A stretch of 64,000 bases of DNA from contig NC_073695.1 in assembly GCF_029784165.1 (NCBI RefSeq), positions 99,761,306-99,825,305 of the forward strand, written 5' to 3'. This document shows positions 23,117-37,777 of this stretch, in pieces (position 1 is the stretch's first letter; every line of letters begins with the position of its first letter). The notes under the pieces were generated by a model. It was given only the letters and a program-made list of their open reading frames with translations, had not been told where the DNA came from and ran no database searches. The stretch is from Wyeomyia smithii (lineage: Eukaryota; Arthropoda; Insecta; Diptera; Culicidae). The translations under genes were made by a program, and so were the position numbers.

Positions 23117-26100
23117 GAACCTGAACCATTGCTATGCGGCACAGCAGCTGCTATACCAAGCAGCGTCTGAGTCACGGTCGGACATCGCAATCGTATCGGA
23201 CCCCTACTGCATTCCTCCCGGAAACGGTAATTGGGTTGCAGATAAGTCCAGTACGGCGGCCATATGCACGACCAGCAAGTTCCCGGTTCAGGAGGTTGTG
23301 TCAACCTCTAATGAAGGATACGCGGTTGCCAAGGTGGACGGAGTGTTCTACTGCAGTTGTTATGCTCCGCCGCGTTGGTCTATCGAAAGGTTCACCCAGA
23401 TGGTCGATTTGTTATCTATGGAGCTGACGGGACTAACACCCTTAGTAGTGGCGGGCGACTTCAACGCTTGAGCTGTTGAGTGGGGAAGCCGCCGCACGAA
23501 CCGGAGGGGTCAGATCTTGTTGGAAGCTTTGGCAAAGCTCAACCTAGATCTGGCCAACGTTAGAACCAAGTGTACATTCAGCAGAAATGGTGCGGAGTCG
23601 ATCATCGACGTGACGTTCTCCAGCCCAGGACTGATCGTGAACTGGAGGGTAGACGATGGCTACACCTATAGTGACCACCAGTCGGTCTGCTATAGCGTAG
23701 TCCAGAACGTGAGGCGGCAGGCGACGGGTAGAGCCAATACTCCGACCGTCCGCGGGTGGAAGACATCGCATTTCGATGCCGAGGTATTTGCAGAAGCAAT
23801 GAGAAGAGAGCGCGAGGGGGGCAGTTGGCTCCGCCCGAGTGCTGACCAATTAGTTGCCACATTATCGCGGGTGTGCGACGCCACCATGCCTAGGACCCGC
23901 CAACCTAGGAATGGTAAGTCACCGGTATACTGGTGGACCGACGCGATAGCGGACCTCCGTAGCGCGTGCCTCCGTGCAAGACGGATGTTGCAACGTGCAC
24001 GTACCGATGCACAGAGGGTAGAGCGCCGTGTAGTATTCGGATCTGCAAGATCGGCGCTTAAAAGTGCGATAAAGGCGAGCAAAAGGGCCTGCTTCGATAG
24101 GCTATGTGCGAGTGCCAATACGAATCCGTGGGGCAATGCCTACAGAGTCGTAATGGCGAAGACCAAAGGCGTGTTGGCGCCTGCAGAGCGATCACCAGCG
24201 ATGCTGGAGCGTATCATCGAGGGACTCTTTCCACGACACGAGCCAAATCCTTGGCCTCCGGTTGCTGAGTCTCACGTCCGACGTTCCAGTATCTCAGACA
24301 CAGACCAGGGATGGTCGGCCAACCTGCCGGGCATCCAATCCGTGAGAGACGGCAGCCGTGCAGAGGTTGTGGAGGAGGCAAGGGTTACGAATGAGGAACT
24401 CATCGTGATCGCCAACTCCCTAAAGGTGAGCAAGGCACCGGGACCGGATGGAATCCCGAACTTGGCCATCAGGACGGCCATGAAAGTGGCCCCCGATCTA
24501 TTTCGAGCAGTCATGCAGAAGTGCCTGGATGACTGCCTCTTTCCGGACAGGTGGAAGCGACAGAGATTGGTGCTGTTGCCGAAGGCTGGGAAACCGCCAG
24601 GTGACCCATCGGCATACAGACCTATCTGTCTGCTGGACACTACGGGCAAGGTGCTTGAGAGGATTATCCTCAACAGACTGGTGAAGTACACAGAGGGTGT
24701 AAACGGTCTGGCAAGTAACCAGTTCGGCTTCCGGAAAGGTAGATCCACGCTGGATGCTATTCTCTCTGTCACCAAGACGGCAGAGGTAGCACTCCAGCGT
24801 AAGAGTTGGGGCATACGCTATTGCGCAATCGTCACGCTTGACGTGAAGAATGCATTCAATAGCGCCAGTTGGGACTCCATAGCGCTCGCGCTTAGGAGCA
24901 TCCACGTACCGGTGTCGTTGTACAAGATTTTGGAAAATTATTTCCAGAATCGGGTACTAGTTTACAACACGGAGGAGGGTCAGAAGTGCGTCCCAATCAC
25001 CGCAGGGGTACCGCAAGGTTCCATCCTGGGCCCGGTGTTGTGGAATGTCATGTATGACGGGGTGTTGAAACTAAAGTTCCCTGTAGGGGTTGTGATCGTC
25101 GGTTTCGCAGACGACATCACGCTAGAGGTCTACGGCGAGTCGATCGAAGAGGTCGAGTTGACGGCCGCGCACTGCATACGCAAGGTCGAAGACTGGATGC
25201 ACTCTAGGAAACTGGAGTTAGCGCACCATAAAACGGAGGTTACGGTTGTGAACAACCGCAAATTAGAGCAACAGGCGGTGGTCAGAGTCGGTGACTGCAC
25301 CATTACCTCAAGGCGTTCCTTGAAGCTCTTGGGGGTTATGGTTGACGATAAGCTCACATTTAAGAGTCACGTCGACTATGCCTGTAAGAGGGCTTCAACG
25401 GCCGCTGCAGGACTATCTCGAATGATGTCCAATAGCTCAGCGGTATATGGCAGCAAGCGTAAACTTCTTGCCAGCGTGGTTTCGTCCATACTTAGGTATG
25501 GTGGGCCAGCGTGGTCCAAAGCGTTAGGTACCAACAGTCATCGTCGAAAACTGGAAAGTACCTACAGGCTCATGTGCCTGAGGGTTGTGAGCGCGTACCG
25601 TACAATGTCATACGACGCAATCTGCGTCCTGTCCGGCATGATGCCTATCAGCATAGCCATTAAGGAGGACGTAGAATGCTTCGATCAACGTGACACAAGG
25701 GGTATACGAGGCACCAGAAGGTCATTCTCGATGATCAGATGGCAGCAGGAATGGTCCAATTCCGCAAAGGGTAGATGGACGCATCGACTTATTCCGGACG
25801 TATCCGGATGGGTCGGGAGGCGCCATGGAGAAGTTAACTTCCACTTGACACAGATTCTGTCAGGTCATGGTTGCTTCAGGCAGTATCTACACAGATTCGG
25901 GCATGCGGGGTCCCCCATGTGTCCCGAGTGCGCGGATGCGGAAGAAACTGCTGAGCATGTCTTCTTCGTGTGCCCTCGTTTTGTGCATGCGCGGAGCGAC
26001 ATGATGGTAGTGAGTGGGCCAGACACCACTCCGGACAACCTAGTTCGGAGGATGTGTAAAGACACAAACATTTGGAGGGCGGTTTGTACAGCCGCCTCTC

Positions 26101-26162
26101 AAATAGTTTTAGAATTGCAAAACAGGCGACAGGTTGACCACCGACACGCCAGTGTTAGCTAA
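23117..26162 (+). pseudogene. R1-clade non-LTR retrotransposon ORF2 (endonuclease-reverse transcriptase), copy 1
   Basis: The product would nick chromosomal DNA and copy the element RNA into it. The frame opens in the gap with the endonuclease motif LNHCYAAQQLL, then IVSDPY, YCSCYAPPR, VVAGDFNA, SIIDVTFSS and YTYSDHQS. The RT follows: APGPDGIPN, AYRPICLLDTTGKVLERI, NQFGFRKGRST, motif A VTLDVKNAF, GVPQGSILGPVLWN and FADD (codons at 25104-25115). The C-terminal zinc-finger motif is CPEC...H...C (CPEC at 25920). One in-frame TGA (23469-23471) stands where Trp is expected after GDFNA, between two halves in the same frame. No other lesion is visible. It ends with TAA at 26160. ORF1 and the start of ORF2 lie in or before the gap. 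It is a young, nearly intact copy. Confidence 0.95.
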
Positions 26163-27640
<1,478 letters not shown>

Positions 27641-29580
27641 AGTCCCACGTCAAAAGTTATTTTTTTTTCGAAAAAAAAAACTATTTTTGAAAATAAAATA
27701 ATTTGTTTTCAATTATATTTTTTAAAGGCATATTTTTTTATGGGAGGACAAAATATTATCTACAACTTTGCCGAAGACGTCACACCGCTCAAACGAACCG
27801 TGTTGGCTCTAAAAATATTTGTAATCATCAATACCCATCCGAAATTGCATTTTTCAATAGCTTTTCAAAAATTAGTTGTGTTTCATAAAATTTAACCAAT
27901 AGCACAAAATGGCATCTTTTGCCTATAAAAACGTCTATGCAAAGTTTCACCCAATGGGCACGTTCACGTTCTGCTGATGTAAACTTGACAGAAAATGTAC
28001 GGTCGAACTGTAAAAACGACGCAAACCCAGAAACAACGAGTCAATTGTGTTGCGTATCTAATTGAGATCCTTATACTCTCATTATCACTGAATAATACGA
28101 TACAGTCTATTGTTGGATTATAAAAGTTGGCAAAGGACATTATTGTGGTAAATATAACGAATAAATTGTATGGTACAACATCCGAAAGAACGAGTACAAG
28201 TGTCCCATAGAGTAGATTTTTCAAACAAAATAAAAAAAAAAAAACATATTCCATAAGTTTCCACCGTTTCATGTAGTTTTAGGACATTTGGAATCGAAAA
28301 CATTTTTCAAATATTCAAATTCCATGTACCTCCCGTGTGTGATTTTGCAGATGACATGAAGGCATTCAACATTTTCTTCGAGACACAATCTTAATTTTGG
28401 TTGAGATAATTTGTTTTGCACAGAGTAGTTTTTTTGAAACATTTTGTAAATTTGTTTTATAATATTTTGCCATTTTACATGGTAATTTTTCCAATTCAAA
28501 ATTGCCACCCTAACGACAATGATATAAAAAATATTATATTTTCAGGAATTTTTCTATTGATATCCAGTAAAAATGATTTTTTTTTCATTTTATACTCATT
28601 TTCACACAATATAATGAACCATCCTATGTCGAATAAATGATCCACCCTAATGAAACATAATGTATTCGATGCTAGTTGTAGTGTATATCATTATACAGGC
28701 TTTTTCGAGAGACTAGCGGTCAATTTCATTAAACAAATTCTAAATGTTTTAAGCTCCGGCTTCCACAATTGAAAAAACGATTAAGTCCCAGAGAGTCGAT
28801 TTTTGCAAAAAAAAATTTTTTCAGATGACACCAATTCTCGACGTTTAATTCATTTTTGCGTTTTTAATTCATTTGGCATCAAAAAAAAAATTCGAAAACC
28901 GAAATTTCAAGTACCCCCCTCCCCCCCTTGGGTGATTTTTCGGATTTCAAAAATGCCAAACTGCAATCGCTTTGCGCCACCCCATTTTAAGTCCGATTAA
29001 GCTGAAATTCTGCACAGGGTGTTTTTTCGAGCAGATGAACATTTTGTATAGGGTTTCTTTTTGAAATTTCCTGGTCACTTTTTTTCCAAACGATGATTGG
29101 CAGCCTAATCTCTACCTATTTGTTGCACCAATCATTAGTTGCTCAGTTAATGTGCGCGATCGACTCATGATTTTAGTGTTAAATTGTGGAGAAAATTGAG
29201 AAATAGCTTCGGATGTCCATTTTATTACCGCTTCCCCTAAGCATTTTAATTTGTTTTTTTTTTTTCATTTCAGTGCAGCAGGTCATCTGAAATCACCAAA
29301 CAATAATTTTTTTTATTTGATTTCCATTATTATATTTTTTCCTTTTAGGTTGATTTAGATTCCGCGAACGATTTACATAATTTTTACAATTTTTTTTTTC
29401 ACAGAGTTGGAAACAACTTAAATAAGTCATATTTTGTTTAATGAATAATTCTTGACAAGAGAAAAATTTAAGCGCACTTTTTAAAAAAAATCTCGAGTTA
29501 TTACACCTAGCGGCGTGGTTGGATATATGCATTTAAGAATGAAACGTGATAAATAACCGTTTTAAATCATATGTTTCAGA
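27641..29580. other. AT-rich repeat-derived sequence
   Basis: 27750-27800 carries CTACAACTTTGCCGAAGACG, the complement of a motif also found at 1077, 1358 and 52640. 28200-28510 and 28790-29120 are diverged direct repeats of each other (TGGGTGATTTT, then TTTTGCACAGAGT or TCTGCACAGGGTG, then a TTTTTTGAAA block). No coding region is seen. Confidence 0.5.
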
Positions 29581-30254
29581 TTTTGTTTATTTGCTTAGCT
29601 TAGCTTAGACTGACGACTGCACGTATCAATGATTGCTGCTCCCCGATCGATGGTCCTTGACGTCGAGATGATCCAACCATTCTCATTGTACAAGTTTCAA
29701 TGACTTATTATTTGAAGGATCAATAACGCCGCCGGCAGCGTCCTTGCATCCAGGTGGGAAGTTAAAACGAATGTTGGCGTGATTTTTGCTGCTTGGAGAC
29801 CATGTTAACCTCTGCATCTTCACAAAGATTACAGGAAGGAAATTTTCGTCAGTAGGCAAGGGTATGTTGGATCAGGATTCATCTTAATAAGTGATGGTTT
29901 ATTCTCTGTTCAGCCGAGTAATTGTGCTTATTAGCTTATCTATATTTAATATTAGTTCCTTTATTATAGATTAATAAAATATTGTTAGGGATCCGCACAA
30001 GTGTTTGTGGTAAATCTCAGTGAAATGCATAATATTATACTGAACGATGAGGATCCGATTCAAACTAACATACCATAGGAAGGCTGTTAAGGCCATAAGT
30101 GTGTGTCGTTTATCTGGTAAACATCAAAAGTGTTTCAGTAACAGCGAAGCCTTGGTGTAATATTCCGATTCGGAAATCAACCTTCTGTTTATTATACACA
30201 GACTTCGTTACCAACTGTTAAGTGTACAGGACAGCCTGTAAAACCCGCGTTAAT
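29581..30254. other. Moderately GC sequence opening with TTAGCTTAGCTTAGAC
   Basis: It starts with a short GCTTA repeat and continues with AGACTGACGACTGCACG and GCTGCTCCCCGATCGATGGT. I suspect another dispersed mosquito repeat, but see no second copy in this window. Confidence 0.35.
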
Positions 30255-30380
30255 TTTGCAATCCAACTGAATAGAAATCGAAATCCGCGCAAAAAAAAAA
30301 ACGTGTAAATTCCGGAATCCGCGTAGAAAAAACCGCGTAAATTCCGAAAGCCGCGTAAAAAAAGCCGGGTAAAAAGCGAC
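30255..30380. repeat. Imperfect tandem repeat, CCGCGTAAATTCCGAAA units
   Basis: About four units of roughly 30 bases vary around GTAAATTCCGRAATCCGCGT followed by an A run. It is short and degenerate. Similar units are common in mosquito repeats as I recall them. Confidence 0.65.
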
Positions 30381-32084
30381 CTTAGTGTATCGTTAATGTA
30401 TAACTGATATCAACGTTTTTAGGTGCCCTTAACATTCATTGCATTTTATTGCATGAGACATCCGCAAATCGACAACAGTTAAGTGCATCCGCTATCCATT
30501 AAAATGTTTCTCTATTTCCCTAAGGCATTGGCAGATCTAATTTCAATGAATGTAACAAACAGCATCTTTACAAAACATCACAAAAAGATTGGCAATCTTC
30601 CCTAAGCCCTGTACCGTTATGTAATTTTTTTATTCTCTCGTTTGTGCTCATTTTCGAACCATATCGTAAACCAAAGGCCCATCTAACCATTATCGTATTT
30701 GATGTCTTCATAAAGGCCCATATAGGGATGAGATCAGAAATAGGCAATGTGTAAAACGAAATACCTGCCGCAAATTACTTCCAAGCATAAACGGATATCA
30801 AAGCACCCATTATTACTATCAAACCCGCCTGTGCCAGGCAGTCTGAAAGAACGAAAAACACAACAAACTGGCACAGATGGAAACGGTGTAGAGGCAAAAG
30901 GGCTCCTTTTATCGTCGCGCGGAATCATAACTGTAAATGACCTATTTCTCTGTGGCTGATGATCGCCAGAAAAAATGAGCCCACCATATGCACATTATTA
31001 TTGCACCTCCAGATGCACATCTCTGCAACCGGCAACGATTGCATTCCACCCGCATCCCTTTGTACCTACATCGTTATCAGCAGGTGAAACACACGACTGC
31101 GGTAATAATTAAACACGGGTTTCAAGCTATTCAATAGAACACGAACGGAGCGGGGAATTTGACGATGTAGCCGAGAGATGGATGGTCGTGTATTGCGTAA
31201 GATAATTTAATGCGGTTGTTGATTTGACGATAAGGTAGCCGTAGCTGATGGCAGTTTATATCATTTCCTGCTGCAGTCTTTCAGTGGAGCCACTGTGAGA
31301 ATTGCCGGTGCCTAGATTGGTAACTAACGGCGAAATTTCAATAAAAAGTAACTGTTTAATAATAAGTTTGCTGTGTTTTTGTGTCTCTTCGAGTGAGAAT
31401 GTTTCTTTTATTAGGATTCAAGAAATAAATTAAAAAAAAAAATAATGTCCTAACTTTTATTTCTCATGAGCAGCCAGAAGGAGCTCCGAATAATTAAAAA
31501 AAATCTGTTGATTCACCAAAAATTATCATCACGTCCTAAATGTTTCCATAGCCATCGTTGTGCCCTTAACAGGGACCGCACCTGATACTGTCAGTGGTGG
31601 GAAAGTGGTCCCATCAGGAAGCAGGCACAACGGTACGAGATTCCTCTCACTCCTTTTCGTCACACATCAGTTTCCAGCAAGGGTTGGATGTTTATTGGAT
31701 AAACAGAAAGCTCAATATTTTTTTCTTAGTTTCGGCTGTATATGTTCAAACAGCGAAAAAAGTGCTGATGTTGTGATAGCGAGTCCTTTTTCTCATGGCC
31801 ATGCCGACACCTACGATTTCGTTCGTCGAAAGAAACATCGGCTGCGGGTGGGAATTTACGAGCTACCGTTAGGGTTTCGATAGTTTGTTTGCAGCATTTG
31901 ATGTTTATTCATGGTAGGATCCCGGTGAACGAGTGACGTTCTTTTTGGGAGTCCGTGGGAAAGGATTCGATCCTGGATGAAAAAGTGCCGTTAGGTAAAT
32001 GCGTCAAGAAAAGGATTGACAGGATGTTTGGAAAATGGTATCAAATTTTTCTGTTTTGATCACGCCAGTAAGATTACTTACGAA
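30381..32084. other. Unexplained sequence without supported features
   Basis: 30730-31330 is slightly GC-richer and looks non-repetitive within this window. 31560-32060 contains open frames that I do not recognise. No RNA gene is visible. Confidence 0.35.
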
Positions 32085-33566
32085 AAGATGCGGGTGGCTC
32101 TAACAAGGAAAAGATTTCTGGCGACCTGCTATCGCAAATGGATAAACTGCCGAGTAAGGTAGCGCTGGCAGCCAAGGATGTGCATTTTTGGGCATTCACC
32201 CTAGAGGTGACGCAGGTAGCCATCTTGAAGCTGCCATTGGCCGAAGGAAGCAAAGCTTTGAAAAAAACCAATCTGGCCAGCTGGGCATCCTCCAACAGCC
32301 TAACATTTGCCTTAGGTGTTGAAGAATGGGGCATGAACCCTGGTCTAGTAATGAGCCCGACAGGTCTAATTTATGTCGACGCTGCGGTGGAACAGGCCAC
32401 AAAGCGAGCGACTGTGGGGTGCCTCTCAAGTGTTTATCATGTGTCGGGAAACGGGACACTAAACACGAACAGGAGGCCCCAAGTGCCCGACAACAAGCCA
32501 ACTACTAAACCGACACAATTAAACTTGAACCACTGCTATGCGGTTTTGAGTCGTTGTCGGACATTGTCATCGTATCGGACTTCTACCGCATTTCTCCCGA
32601 AAACGATAAGTGGGTAGTGGATAAGTACGGAATGGTGTCGAAATGGATGACGAGCAGGTCCTCGGTTCAAAAGATTTGTCGTCTTCTAAAGAGGGCTTCG
32701 TGGTTGTTAAGGTGCAACTGCAGTTGCTATGCTCCACCGCGTTGGTATACAAAAAGGTTAGTCCTGATGGTCAACTGTGGAGCTGACGGGCCTAATGCCG
32801 TTGATGGTTACGGGTAACTTCAAGATTTGGGCTGTTAATTAGGGAAGTCGCTGCACAAAACCGAGGAGTCTGATTTTGTTGAAGACTTTGGCGAAGTTCA
32901 ACTTAGACCTGGATGGCGTCGATCTCCCCGAGTGCCTACCAACTAATTGCTATACTGTCACACGTCATGTCAGCCTAGGACTGGAAGGCCACCGGTATGT
33001 GGACCGATGCGATAACTGACCTCCGCAGCGTGTGCCTTCGTGCGAGACGGAGGATTTAACGCGCGCGCACCTATGTAGCGGAGCTTCGTATAACATTCAA
33101 ATACGCTAAGGTAACGCCTGGCTGCGCGATGAAGGTCAGTAAACGAGCCCATGGGGTGACGCCTACAGGATTGTAATTGCTAAGTCCAGAGGTGCGTCAG
33201 TCCGGGCAGAGTTGTCACCAGCGATGTTGGAGCAGATCATTGACGAACTATTTTCAGTTGTACACAACCTGCGGGTGCGGAGTAAACTGCTGAGCATGTG
33301 CTAGTTTCGCACAGCTGAGGAGCAAAACGTCGACAGTGAACGGGTCGGATACCATACCGGAACTCATAGAGGAAAGGAATGGCGACGACAAGGGCACCTG
33401 GAGAAACACTTCAGCTGCTTCCCAGACCGTCTTCGTATTGCAAGGCACCAACCGGTGGGTCAACCATCAAAATGCCAGTGAACGCTGAATGCTCGTCTTT
33501 AGGTAGCTAGCTAAGAGGTTTACAAAGCACAATAACCTCACCTTGATGCAATGCCTAACGGTAGAT
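32085..33566 (+). pseudogene. R1-clade retrotransposon, degenerate copy 3 with internal deletions
   Basis: This copy preserves the end of ORF1, which the gap hides in copy 1. The frame at about 32326-32505 reads a zinc knuckle CRRCGGTGHKASDC, then CLSCVGKRD with a probable second knuckle. ORF2 follows with LNLNHCYA, DIVIVSDFY and CSCYAPPRW. Relative to copy 1, about 270 bases are missing near 32917 and about 1.7 kb near 33262. The second deletion removes the whole RT core and joins the region after LERIIEGLF to just before ETAEHV. The rest has several stops and shifts. The 3' UTR matches copy 1 to about 33566. Confidence 0.85.
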
Positions 33567-33870
33567 TGGTGGAGAAGAGAGACGCTGTTGATATGCAGAT
33601 TGATGCCTATATAAGGGTAAGTCCTTTAGAAACTTACTGCGCATGTAGTCATCTGTAATTTTCTCCATCAACTTAAGAAGAGTTGACGTATGATTCATAG
33701 GCCTGGATGCTTTGGGCGATGTTTTGTCTTTTTGCCCAGCTTTGGTATAACTTTCCGCCAACTGCCCAGCGAGAAGCTGGCTCGAAAAAGACTGGTGAGC
33801 TGGTACATGATGACACCGTCCGATTTTTGGTAGAATGTCATCTGGCTCAGGTGACTTCATAGGCTCAAAA
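33567..33870 (-). pseudogene. Non-LTR reverse transcriptase fragment, LOA/Jockey-like
   Basis: On the minus strand 33860 to about 33567 reads KSPEPDDILP, YTKAGQKDKTSPKASRPMNH, LLKLMEKITDDYMR and LPLYRHQSAYQQ. These are RT blocks 0 to 2A (the [IV]PKAGK...RPISLTSFLLKTMEK...H..QFAYQ pattern). The residue usage differs from the R1, RTE and split Jockey/CR1-like copies here, so it is a further family. It is only about 100 codons long and has substitutions at normally fixed residues. Confidence 0.65.
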
Positions 33871-34989
33871 GTACTCAGTGCTCAGTTGAATAAATTCTCC
33901 ATGAATATCGACGAATCAGCACTGCAGAGTCAGTTAACGTCGTGCGTCTGAATCCGATGTTCTGTAGCTCTTCGAATTTCGATCCATAGAGGCCCCTTGT
34001 CTAATTGCGTTGGTAAAAGATTATTCGTTCTCTTTATTGCATACATTGACGTGCGAACTGCACCCCTCAGTAACAGGCTCCCGTTGCAGCATATAGTAGG
34101 TGACATAAGATCGTCGCTCACCTATTGGCGAATCGCAGCTCTGAGGGTTGCGATTGGTCAGATGCTGAGGCTTACTGTTTCAATTTTTGGCGGAATACTC
34201 TTTGCTATCGCTGGATTACATCGCGCAGGTGGTCTCTGAACGTACCTCTTCTGGTTTCGCAACGAAGTCGTTTGTACATGTGTTAGAAATTTCTACCAAC
34301 CCGCCGCGTGCGTACTTTAGGAAACTCTGTGTCGCTTTTAGGTAAGCAGACTGTTGGTCCCGCTCTACCATCAATTCAATAGTTTTTTCTGGCACTGGCA
34401 TATTAGTCACGCACGTGTAGAGACACCGTTGTTCTGGTTTTTTGGCAGGTTCTTCGTGTAACAGACACTAAGATGTGCTTCCTCCCATGGTTTAAGACTG
34501 TGGTTTCTCGCCATCTATCTGAGTAACTATGGCCAGGGGCACAGTAAAGTTGTAGCAGGCCGTTTTTTTGGTCGGCAGGCGTTGTGAACAGTTTTTAGCT
34601 GTTTAGCATAAATAGGGAAGCTGGTTGACGAACTAAACCTATGGCCTCTTCGCATGAGTGGCCTAAGCTTAGCAGTCACTTCAGACGCTAGCGTTGCGCT
34701 TGGGTGACCCGATTGACAGCAACACGAGATAACTTAAAAACTTAAGGGAACATAGTCTTCCGGGCTCTCCTTTTTCTCACTAGGCGAAGGTCCAGTGATT
34801 CACCGTCGAGTTTGAAGTTCTTCTTCATTTCAATCTCCTCTTTTCTGCATGTTGCGAGCGGCGTTGTTGGGCTCCACGCAATGGGGTAGACGTCTCGACA
34901 CTCGTGAATCCGCCTATCTCTGGTCAAGCCACATAGCAGGTTGGGCCGCCGAGAACCGATTTTACCATGGAAATCTCTCCAAATAGTGC
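33871..34989. other. Probable retrotransposon debris, not resolved
   Basis: Composition resembles the neighbouring LINE fragments (mixed GC, coding-like words), but I cannot match any frame with confidence. Minus-strand frames at 34216-34410 and 34742-34927 are unrecognised. Confidence 0.35.
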
Positions 34990-35830
34990 CTGCAACTCAT
35001 ACGCCTACGTCACTCGCCGCTTTCGGTTTTTACTCCACCATATAATTTCCGCAACACTTTCCGCTAAATACGGCCAATGCGCGTATGTCCTTCGTGAGCA
35101 GTGTGACGGTTTCAAGTCCATAGAGAACTTCTAGTCTAATTAGTGTTTTGTACATTGTCAGTTTCGTGCGGCACCGTATGCTCCTGGGTCGAATTGCCCT
35201 ACAAAGGTCAAAGCTAAAACTTGAATACGTCATTTCATCTGCATACTTGTGTTAATGTCAGTGGTTACCAGTGATCTCAAGTATACGAACTCATCTAACA
35301 CTTCAAATTCATCGCCGTCCATGATCACCGTCCGTGAGAGGCGAATGATGGTTTCTCTCGAACCTCTTTTAAGAGCAATACTGAACAACGCACTGAATAG
35401 TCCATCTCTTCGTCTCAATCCACTGTGCGCTTCAAAGAGATTCGAGAAAACCCCGATACGATACGTAACACACATCTTGATCGGTAGCTTTGATAAGTCA
35501 TGTCAGTTTATCGGGAAAACCGTAGTCGTACATCATTTGCCATAGCTGGTCTCGATCAACTGTATCATACGCGGCCTTGAAGTCCACGAAGACGTGATGT
35601 GTGGGCAGTGCACGTTGTACTCCCGGTATTTCTGATACATCTACCGGAGGAGAAGATATGATCCGTAGTAGCGCGTGTTTAAGTGAAGTCCGCTTGGTAC
35701 TGCCCTACGAATCCTTTTGCTAGAGAAGAAAGACGAGGGAGCAGTATTTGCATTGTAGCCAATCGCCCTTTTTATAGATGGAACCTACAACTCCTTGCAT
35801 CCATTCCTTCGGTAGTCTTAAATCTTGGAA
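34990..35830 (-). pseudogene. RTE-clade reverse transcriptase, degenerate copy e
   Basis: Minus-strand pieces in order from 35830: LPKEWMQGVV, FVGQYQADF, RATTDHIFS, HHVFVDFKAAYDTVDRDQLWQ (motif A), YGFPDKL, a remnant of RLRQGD-LFS-LF-IALKR, FEVLDEFVYLRSLVT, CRTKLTMYKTLIRLEVLYG and VLRKLYGGVKTES. There are several frameshifts and stops. The Trp codon in LPKEWMQ (35811-35813) matters for comparison with copies c and d. It is the most diverged RTE copy with a readable RT. Confidence 0.75.
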
Positions 35831-36884
35831 ATTACACGATGGAGTACTCAATTTTTCGTTTGATCTTCAGAATATCGGGAACTGGGACACTGCTATCGTT
35901 TGTAGGCACTCCAAGGTTAACTTACTTTCCGCCTCCTTCCGTTGCTCGCTATTAAAGTGGTCGAAAGTAAACCAAGAAGCGACGGACCAAGCGAGCAATT
36001 GCTCTACAGCTTTTTGACGCACTTCCGAGCTTGTTGGAGCACCAAAATTCACGGGAATAGTTAAAAAGCTATAAGCTTTCACTCCTTTTTTAGTTTGAGC
36101 TCTAGGGCAATACCTGTGTTGACCAGTGAAATTATAAAGCGGAGGTGAGCTTGGTGCTCGCCTGTTAGAATGTTTGCGAAATATTTTTCATTTGATATAC
36201 AAAATTTAAGGTTTAACAAGATTGTTTTTGTTTTTATTTTTTTTTTATTTATTTTACTCCTTTTAATCCTACGTAAAATTTAATAGAATTCATAAGAAAA
36301 GCTTTAAGGTAAAGCTGGCACATTTTGCAGTTAGTTTTTCCTAATTTACCGTTTATAACCTTCAATACCAAGTCTTGGCCTATTTATCGTAGAATAAATG
36401 CAACAAACTAATTTGGCTAATTTGTTAATAAGGGCCAAAAGGGGTTGGGTGGACCCGTAAGCAGAGATTCTTACGCGCTTCTCACGGTTAATTGAGACAT
36501 CCCCTCCAACATAAACATCCGGTTACCCAAGTAACAATTCCGCCGTACAAACTGAACTTGCCTGATGGTTTGTTGGTTAGAAGGGCGCGTTAAACATTTA
36601 TCAGGTCTTTAGGGAGAAAACAGTTCTCCCAGGTGATTGAGGCTGGCACACTACGTCCGTCCTCCAGCCTTCAATTTGTTTAATACCCTGATGCACCCTC
36701 CCACCCAATTTATATGTTAAATGTCAAAAATAGTTAACAATTATTCAATATATTTTAATAATATAGAATATTAGTTCAGTGAAAACAACACCTTACTCGA
36801 GGAATACTTGCATGAGTCGTGAGCTCCGTGTCATTTTATAGGTATTCTTATTTACCCATAACTCTCACCAAGTTCGCGTTGATT
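35831..36884. other. AT-rich spacer with unexplained GC patch
   Basis: 36055-36135 resembles 14340-14430. 36430-36700 is GC-richer (GGGCCAAAAGGGGTTGGGTG, ACCCTCCCACCCAATTTA) and not recognised. No coding region is supported. Confidence 0.4.
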
Positions 36885-37777
36885 TAGTTTCTTTCCATCC
36901 ACCGCGTGCGAGGCCTACCACGGAGTCGACGGCCTCTTTCTGGTTCTCTACTGAAGATAGTTTTGGCGGCTCTCTCGTCAGGCATTCTGGTTACATGTCC
37001 AGCCCACTGAAGCCTGCCCCGCTGTATTACCTTCACTATATCAGCGTATTTGTATACCTGGTACAACTCGTGATTCATGCGTCTGCGCCACACTCCATCT
37101 TCCAGTTTACCGCCAAGTATCGATCGCAGAACTTTACGCTCAAAAACTCCGAGCACTCGTCGATCAGCTTTTTTCAGCGTCCATGATTCATGTCCGTAAA
37201 GGGCCACCGGGAGTATCAGCGTCATATACAGCGCTAGTTTTGTGCGAGTTTGCAAACTACAGGACCTTAGCTGGTTACGTAGTCCGTAGAAAGCCCTGTT
37301 CGCAGCTGTAACTCGTCGTTTCACTTCACGGCTCATATCGTTGTCACATGTCACAAGCATACCAAGATAAACGAATTCATCAACCACTTCAAATCGTTCC
37401 CCATCTATCTCCAATCTATCTAAGCACCAACACCACGGGGACCCCCACCCCAGCTACCATGTACTTCGTTTTGGCAGAGTTAATGACAAGTCCCAATCTC
37501 GCTGCTTCTCTCTTAAAAGGTACGAAGACCTCCTCCACGGCCTTACGGTTGATACCGATGATATCGATGTCGTCCGCAAAGCCAAGAAGCATGTGAGATT
37601 TCGTGATGATCGTACCGTTTCTTTCCACGTTTGCTCTTCGTACTGCACCTACAAGGTCGATGTTGAACAATAAGTTGGAGAGCGCATCCCCCTGCTTCAG
37701 TCCATCCAACGTTACGAACGCGGCAGATGTCTCGCCAGCTATCTGCACGCATGATTTGGATCCCTCCAGCGTCATAC
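36885..37777 (-). pseudogene. RTE-clade reverse transcriptase, copy a, truncated at both ends
   Basis: Minus strand from 37775: MTLEGSKSCVQIAGETSAA, LKQGDALSNLLFNI, LLGFADDIDIIGINRKAVEE (FADD catalytic motif), LVINSAKTKYMVAG. After a frameshift near 37415 it continues FEVVDEFVYLGMLVTCDND, LRSCSLQTRTKLALY, YGHESWTLKKADRRVLGVF, LQWAGHVTRMPDERAAKTI and RGRPRTRW, where it stops. The N-terminal endonuclease, the first RT blocks and the true 3' end are missing. Confidence 0.9.

Noticed and set aside
22241..23304. Open frames spanning the run of N
   Set aside because: Undefined bases cannot show stops. Only the part from 23117 onward, which continues R1 ORF2, is meaningful.
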